10,242 nucleotides of DNA, taken from Xanthobacteraceae bacterium (GTDB lineage Bacteria > Pseudomonadota > Alphaproteobacteria > Rhizobiales > Xanthobacteraceae). Below are positions 6,654-10,242 of this stretch, in pieces. The notes under the pieces were generated by a model. That model was given only the letters and a program-made list of their open reading frames with translations. It searched no databases and was not told the DNA's origin. The translations under genes were made by a program, and so were the position numbers. The stretch is from the NCBI GenBank assembly GCA_030043175.1, contig JASHYD010000168.1:1-10242 (forward strand), in the 5' to 3' direction. Position 1 is the stretch's first letter; each line of letters begins with the position of its first letter.

Positions 6654-6887
6654 CGGGACTGGCTACGTTGAGTACAGGTTTAAGGCCGAGGTCTGAGTGT
6701 TTCCTTAAAATTCGGAGCTCTCGAAGGCAAAGCAGTAGACAAGCCCGGGGATGGTACGAAACGGGTTTCGCTGAAACGCCGCTACTCAACTTTCCCGAGG
6801 GAGATGCACCACGTCGCAAGATGTGCGTGCGCGTCACCAGGCCCCTTACGGGGCACCCAGGGAGTGGCTCTTAACAAGCCAGTCCCG
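6654..6887. ncRNA. Candidate branched structured RNA closed by an 11-bp helix (family not recognised)
   Basis: An 11-base perfect complementarity, CGGGACTGGCT at 6654-6664 with AGCCAGTCCCG at 6877-6887, encloses a set of mutually compatible helices. These are 6667-6674/6783-6790 (8 bp, perfect); inside it 6679-6685/6703-6709 (7 bp), 6711-6714/6722-6725 (4 bp) and 6741-6747/6762-6768 (7 bp, one G-U). To the right are 6804-6809/6823-6828 (6 bp, one G-U) and 6833-6837/6864-6868 (5 bp, one G-U), the latter enclosing 6841-6845/6850-6854 (5 bp). The gene-free setting between divergent genes suits an RNA or a 5' leader of the tctC-like gene; the last paired base is 39 nt before its ATG. The strand is not decided; most helices contain no G-U pair. 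I do not recognise tmRNA, 6S, SRP, RNase P, a group I or II intron, or a known riboswitch core. A small non-autonomous mobile element with 11-bp terminal inverted repeats is the main alternative. Confidence 0.4.
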
Positions 6888-6926
6888 CTTTCCCCGCCAC
6901 AGCGGGGGTATCCGGCGAGCTTTTCG

Positions 6927-7952
6927 ATGACGATCGGTCAATTCAATGCGGCATTCGGCGTGCGGACGCATGTCTGCCGTGCAGTCATTTTCGCGATCAG
7001 CGTGCTGGTCGTGAGTACGCTCGCCCGCGGCATAGCCGCCGCGCAGACCTACCCGGTGCGCCCGATCACCATCATTGTGCCATTCGCAGCCGGCGGACCG
7101 ACGGACGTGTTGGCGCGCCTGCTCGGCGAGCGCATCCGTGCCGATCTCGGCCAGCCGGTGCTGATCGAGAACGTCACCGGCGCCGGCGGATCGATCGGTG
7201 TCGGCCGTGTCGCGGCTGCAGCGCCTGACGGCTACACGGTCAGTGCTGGTCACTTCGGCACCCACGTCGCCAACGGCGCAATCTATCCGCTGAAATACGA
7301 TCTTCAGCACGACCTCGATCCGGTGGCACGACTTCCCAGCAATCCGATGCTGGTGGTGACGCGCAGAGATTTTCCGGCCGCCGATCTCAAAGAGCTCGTC
7401 GCTTGGCTCAAGGCCCATCCCGGCAAGGTCACGGCCGGCACCGCGGGCGCGGGCTCCGGCGCGCATATCGCGGGTGCATTTCTGGCCAGTCTGGTCGGTG
7501 CCCCGCTGCAGTTCGTACCTTATCGCGGCACTGCTCCGGCGATGCAGGACCTTGTAGCTGGACAGATCGACATCATCGTCGATCAGGCCGCAAATGCCCT
7601 GCCCCAGCTGCGTCAGGGAAGTATCAGGGCGCTGGCCGTGACGGCCGCGGCGCGGCTCGCCGCTGCGCCCCAGATCCCGACCGCCGCAGAGGCTGGCCTG
7701 CCGGGATTGCAGATGGAGCTGTGGAACGGCATGTGGGTGCCGCACGCAACGCCCCGCCAGATTATCGACCGGCTCAACGGCGCCGTCGTAAACGCATTGG
7801 CCGATCCGTCCGTACGCGAGAAGCTCGCGACCCTGGGACTTGAGGGCCCACCGGCCGACCAGCGCAGCCCGCAGGCGCTGCGAGCCTTTCAGGACAAAGA
7901 AATCGAAAAATGGTGGCCGATCATCAAGGCTGCGCACATCACGGCGGAATAA
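6927..7952 (+). CDS. Tripartite tricarboxylate transporter substrate-binding protein (TctC/Bug family)
   Basis: A 341-residue periplasmic binding protein that would capture an organic acid and deliver it to a TctAB permease or act as a sensor. The N-terminus has a basic patch, a hydrophobic core (AVIFAISVLVVSTLA, residues ~19-33) and AAAQ before the mature sequence TYPVRPITIIVPFAAGGPTDV. This is a Sec signal peptide, probably cut near residue 39 or 40, followed by the diagnostic Bug start. GAGGSIGVGRVAAAAPDGYT and FVPYRGTAPAMQDLVAGQID are further family blocks. The ATG at 6927 gives a normal-length protein; an upstream ATG at 6804 would place 41 atypical residues before the signal peptide. 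No strong Shine-Dalgarno is visible. No tctA or tctB is nearby, as is common for the many orphan Bug proteins of Bradyrhizobium- and Bordetella-type genomes. The Mo-hydroxylase gene starts 2 nt after the stop, so its ligand is probably that enzyme's substrate (inference). Confidence 0.92.
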   Translation: MTIGQFNAAFGVRTHVCRAVIFAISVLVVSTLARGIAAAQTYPVRPITIIVPFAAGGPTDVLARLLGERIRADLGQPVLIENVTGAGGSIGVGRVAAAAPDGYTVSAGHFGTHVANGAIYPLKYDLQHDLDPVARLPSNPMLVVTRRDFPAADLKELVAWLKAHPGKVTAGTAGAGSGAHIAGAFLASLVGAPLQFVPYRGTAPAMQDLVAGQIDIIVDQAANALPQLRQGSIRALAVTAAARLAAAPQIPTAAEAGLPGLQMELWNGMWVPHATPRQIIDRLNGAVVNALADPSVREKLATLGLEGPPADQRSPQALRAFQDKEIEKWWPIIKAAHITAE

Positions 7953-7954
7953 GG

Positions 7955-10242
7955 ATGACCGAGCCACTCCTGTCGCAATTCCGTTTCATCGGCAGCCCGC
8001 TCCCTCGCAAGGAAGACGCCCGTCTCATCACTGGCGCCGGCCAGTTCAGCGACGATTTCTGCGCGCCGGGTCAATGCTGGCTGGCAGTGGTGCGTTCGCC
8101 ACATCCGCATGCGCGCATCCGCGGCGTCGATTTTTCGAAGGCGCGCACCATGCCGGGCGTGCTCGGGACTTACAGCGGCGCTGATTGCCTCGCCGACAAG
8201 CTAAAACCTGTTCCGCACGATCCATTGCCGAAGACCAAATACGATATGAAACTCCACGGCTCCGGCGGCGGGTCAGTGTTCACAGGTCCGCACATGCTGC
8301 TGCCGGCCGACAAGGCGCGCCACGTGGGCGAGGCCGTTGCAGCAGTGGTCGCGGAAACGCAGCCGCAGGCGATCGACGCTGCCGAAGCGGTGATGGTGGA
8401 CTACGAGGAGTTGCCATTCGTGCTTCATTCGGAAGACGCGATGAAGGAGGGCGCGCCGCTCGCATGGGACGAGGCGCCGCAAAATATTCTGGTTGATACC
8501 TGGTTCGGCGACAAAGCCGCGACCGATGCGGCCTTCGCGGCGGCCGACCATGTGATGGCGATGGAATTTCACGTCGATCGCGTCACCGGCGTTCCGCTCG
8601 AACCGCGTGCTGCGCTCGCCGAGTTTGACCCAGCATCCGGACGCCACACGCTACATGCCGGCAGCGGCGGCGCCGTGCGCCAGCGCGACGAGCTTGCTGC
8701 CGTGTTCGGCCTGGCACCGGACCGGCTGCGCGTGCTTTCATGCGACGTCGGCGGCAATTTCGGCACCCGCAATCGCGTCTTCGTGGAATTCGGTCTTGTG
8801 CTGTGGGCCGCCGGCAAGCTGCTCCGCCCGGTGAAATACGCAGCGACACGCTCGGAATGCTTTCTCAGCGATTATCAGGGCCGCGACCTCGTCACAAAAG
8901 TTGAGCTCGCACTGCGCCGGGACGGAAAATTCTTGGGGCTCCGCGCCACCAATATCAGCAATGTCGGCGCCCGCTGTGTCTCGCTGTCGCCGCTCTCCAA
9001 AGGCGCCGGGCTGATCACCGGGTCCTACGATATTCCCGCTGCAAGCCTGCGTGCCGTCGCGGTCTTCACCAACACCATGCCGACCCAGGCCTATCGCAGT
9101 TCAGGCCGGCCGGAGGTCACTTTCGCGATCGAGCGGCTGATCGATACGGCCGCGAGCGAGCTCGGGTTCGACCGTGTCGCCCTGCGCCACAAGAACCTGG
9201 TGCGGCCGAGCCAAATGCCGTACCGCAACGCGGTCGGCATGGTCTACGACAGCGGCCGCTATGAAGAGAACATGAACGCCGCGATGCAAATTGCCGATTG
9301 GACCGGCTTTCCGGGGCGGCGACGGGATGCCAAGCGGCGCGGCAAGCTGGCCGGGCTCGGTCTTGCCAACTATGTGGAATCCTCGATCGGCGCCCCCAGG
9401 GAACAAACACAAATCAAGGTATGCAGCGACCGCCGCGTCGAGGTGGTCATTGGAACCCAGCCGAGCGGCCAGGGACACGAGACGAGCTTTGCCCAAGTCG
9501 TGTCGGACCTGCTCGGCGTGCCGCCACAGACAGTCCACATCATCCTCGGCGATACCGATGTGGTGAGGGTCGGCGGCGGCTCCCATTCGGGCCGTTCAAT
9601 GCGCCACGCTGCCACGGTGTTTTCCAAAGCCGGGGCCGAGCTGGTCGAAAGGGGAAGACGCATCGCGGCCGCCATACTCGGAACGCCCGCGGACCGCATT
9701 ACGTTCGCGGATGGGCGCTTCGTGTCGCGCGACACCAATCGTAACTTCGATATGTTCGAGTTGGCAGCCGAGGCAGCCCGCGCCAGCCTCGCGGCCGATC
9801 TTGCGGACGGGCTCACGGTCGTCACCGACAACGAGATGCACGAGCCGGTGTTTCCAAACGGCTGCGCGATCTGCGAGGTCGAGGTCGACCCGGACACTGG
9901 CGAAGTGGCGATTACCCGCTATGCCTCTGTCGACGATGTCGGCCGCTGCATCAATCCGCTCATTGTCGACGGCCAAACCCACGGCGCCATCGTTCAGGGT
10001 ATCGGCCAGGCCATGTGGGAGCACGTCCATCTCGACCCAGTTTCCGGCCAGCCTCTGTCTGGCTCGCTAATGGATTATGGCATGCCACGTGCCGATCAGT
10101 TGCCGTCATTCACAACGCGTATTGCCGAGGTGCTCTCGCCAACCAATCCGCTTGGTATAAAGGCGGGCGGCGAGGGCGGCACCACCGCGGCGCCGGCCGC
10201 CATCATTGGCGCCATAGTCGATGCGCTGCGGGATTTCGGCGT
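7955..10242 (+). CDS. Xanthine dehydrogenase/aldehyde oxidase-family molybdopterin-binding large subunit (3' end outside window)
   Basis: Catalytic subunit of a molybdenum hydroxylase, which oxidises an aldehyde or (hetero)aromatic C-H with water-derived oxygen. It is open for 762 codons to the window edge; the usual length is about 770-790, so only the C-terminal end is missing. The N-terminal aldehyde-oxidase a/b hammerhead domain begins FIGSPLPRKEDARLITG. Moco-binding blocks are GGNFGTRN (266-273), the active-site loop AYRSSGR (379-385), GTQPSGQGHE (500-509), DDVGRCINPLIVDGQTHGA, and the catalytic Glu740 in GIKAGGEGGT. The ATG at 7955 is 2 nt after the tctC-like stop; GCGGA at 7944-7948 is a possible ribosome site. 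AYRSSGR differs from the AYRCSFR loop of form I CO dehydrogenase, so this is not a coxL. FAD and 2Fe-2S subunits are not in the window and may follow. The substrate is unknown; a heteroaromatic acid or an aldehyde is plausible. Confidence 0.93.
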   Translation, partial: MTEPLLSQFRFIGSPLPRKEDARLITGAGQFSDDFCAPGQCWLAVVRSPHPHARIRGVDFSKARTMPGVLGTYSGADCLADKLKPVPHDPLPKTKYDMKLHGSGGGSVFTGPHMLLPADKARHVGEAVAAVVAETQPQAIDAAEAVMVDYEELPFVLHSEDAMKEGAPLAWDEAPQNILVDTWFGDKAATDAAFAAADHVMAMEFHVDRVTGVPLEPRAALAEFDPASGRHTLHAGSGGAVRQRDELAAVFGLAPDRLRVLSCDVGGNFGTRNRVFVEFGLVLWAAGKLLRPVKYAATRSECFLSDYQGRDLVTKVELALRRDGKFLGLRATNISNVGARCVSLSPLSKGAGLITGSYDIPAASLRAVAVFTNTMPTQAYRSSGRPEVTFAIERLIDTAASELGFDRVALRHKNLVRPSQMPYRNAVGMVYDSGRYEENMNAAMQIADWTGFPGRRRDAKRRGKLAGLGLANYVESSIGAPREQTQIKVCSDRRVEVVIGTQPSGQGHETSFAQVVSDLLGVPPQTVHIILGDTDVVRVGGGSHSGRSMRHAATVFSKAGAELVERGRRIAAAILGTPADRITFADGRFVSRDTNRNFDMFELAAEAARASLAADLADGLTVVTDNEMHEPVFPNGCAICEVEVDPDTGEVAITRYASVDDVGRCINPLIVDGQTHGAIVQGIGQAMWEHVHLDPVSGQPLSGSLMDYGMPRADQLPSFTTRIAEVLSPTNPLGIKAGGEGGTTAAPAAIIGAIVDALRDFG

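Larger units (their letters stand above)
6391..6926. other. Divergent intergenic region, 536 nt, no convincing protein gene
   Basis: The region lies between the divergent MFS and tctC-like genes. The left part holds the MFS promoter (6400-6427) and a stretch to about 6590 in which I see nothing definite. A terminator-like hairpin follows at 6592-6615. From about 6626 the sequence is rich in complementary segments (see the RNA entry at 6654-6887), and a CCCCGC/GCGGGG hairpin (6892-6897 with 6902-6907) lies 20 nt before the tctC-like ATG. Two overlapping open frames of 81 codons (6629-6874, +) and 71 codons (6622-6837, -) have no recognisable domain; they are probably consequences of the structured sequence. 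Confidence 0.5.

Noticed and set aside
6654..6887. Retron-like msr/msd RNA, because an 11-bp a1/a2-style inverted repeat encloses a branched fold
   Set aside because: No reverse transcriptase lies next to it; the flanking genes are an MFS transporter and a TctC-like binding protein. The structural resemblance alone is not enough.
6616..6926. Group II intron, tmRNA or a known riboswitch
   Set aside because: No domain V-like hairpin, no GUGYG start, no tag-coding tRNA-like ends, and no cobalamin, TPP or SAM core motif was found.
7955..10242. coxL (form I aerobic CO dehydrogenase large subunit)
   Set aside because: The active-site loop is AYRSSGR and lacks the Cys of AYRCSFR, so a CO-oxidising assignment is not justified.

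Overview
The window is G+C-rich (roughly 60-65% by eye), densely coding, and has a strong G/C third-position bias. Its gene content (UbiD decarboxylase, CoA ligase, YfcG-type glutathione transferase, a TctC/Bug binding protein and a molybdenum hydroxylase) is typical of soil Alphaproteobacteria of the Hyphomicrobiales (Bradyrhizobium, Rhodopseudomonas and Xanthobacteraceae relatives). That placement is an inference from family content. No rRNA or tRNA gene, CRISPR array, transposase or phage gene was found.

Layout, left to right. (1) 1-636 (+): C-terminal part of a prolyl-oligopeptidase-family serine peptidase, cut by the window edge. (2) 705-2198 (+): UbiD-family prenyl-FMN decarboxylase, followed after 5 nt by (3) 2204-3940 (+): an adenylate-forming CoA ligase of the benzoate-CoA ligase type. 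The ligase carries a palindromic repeat inserted in frame upstream of its ATP-binding loop. (4) 3941-4308: a gap with no convincing gene, ending in a strong Shine-Dalgarno and a ten-codon open frame that overlaps the start of (5) 4309-5022 (+), a YfcG-like glutathione transferase. (6) A near-perfect hairpin lies between this gene and (7) a convergent MFS transporter (6339-5101, -), which has a good sigma-70-type promoter at 6400-6427. (8) 6391-6926: a divergent intergenic region. Its right half folds on paper into a branched RNA closed by an 11-bp perfect long-range helix (6654-6664 with 6877-6887). (9) 6927-7952 (+): an orphan TctC/Bug periplasmic binding protein, followed after 2 nt by (10) 7955 to the window end (+): the molybdopterin-binding large subunit of a xanthine dehydrogenase/aldehyde oxidase-family hydroxylase. 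It lacks only its last residues.

The genes fit a catabolic island for an aromatic or heteroaromatic carboxylic acid. In that reading a periplasmic binding protein or the MFS permease handles uptake, a Mo hydroxylase adds oxygen from water, a CoA ligase activates the acid, and a UbiD enzyme removes or adds a ring carboxylate. The substrate cannot be read from the sequence. No UbiX, no FAD or iron-sulfur subunit of the hydroxylase, no TctA/TctB and no transcription regulator lie in the window. The least explained item is the candidate structured RNA at about 6654-6887. I found no complete new multi-gene system.
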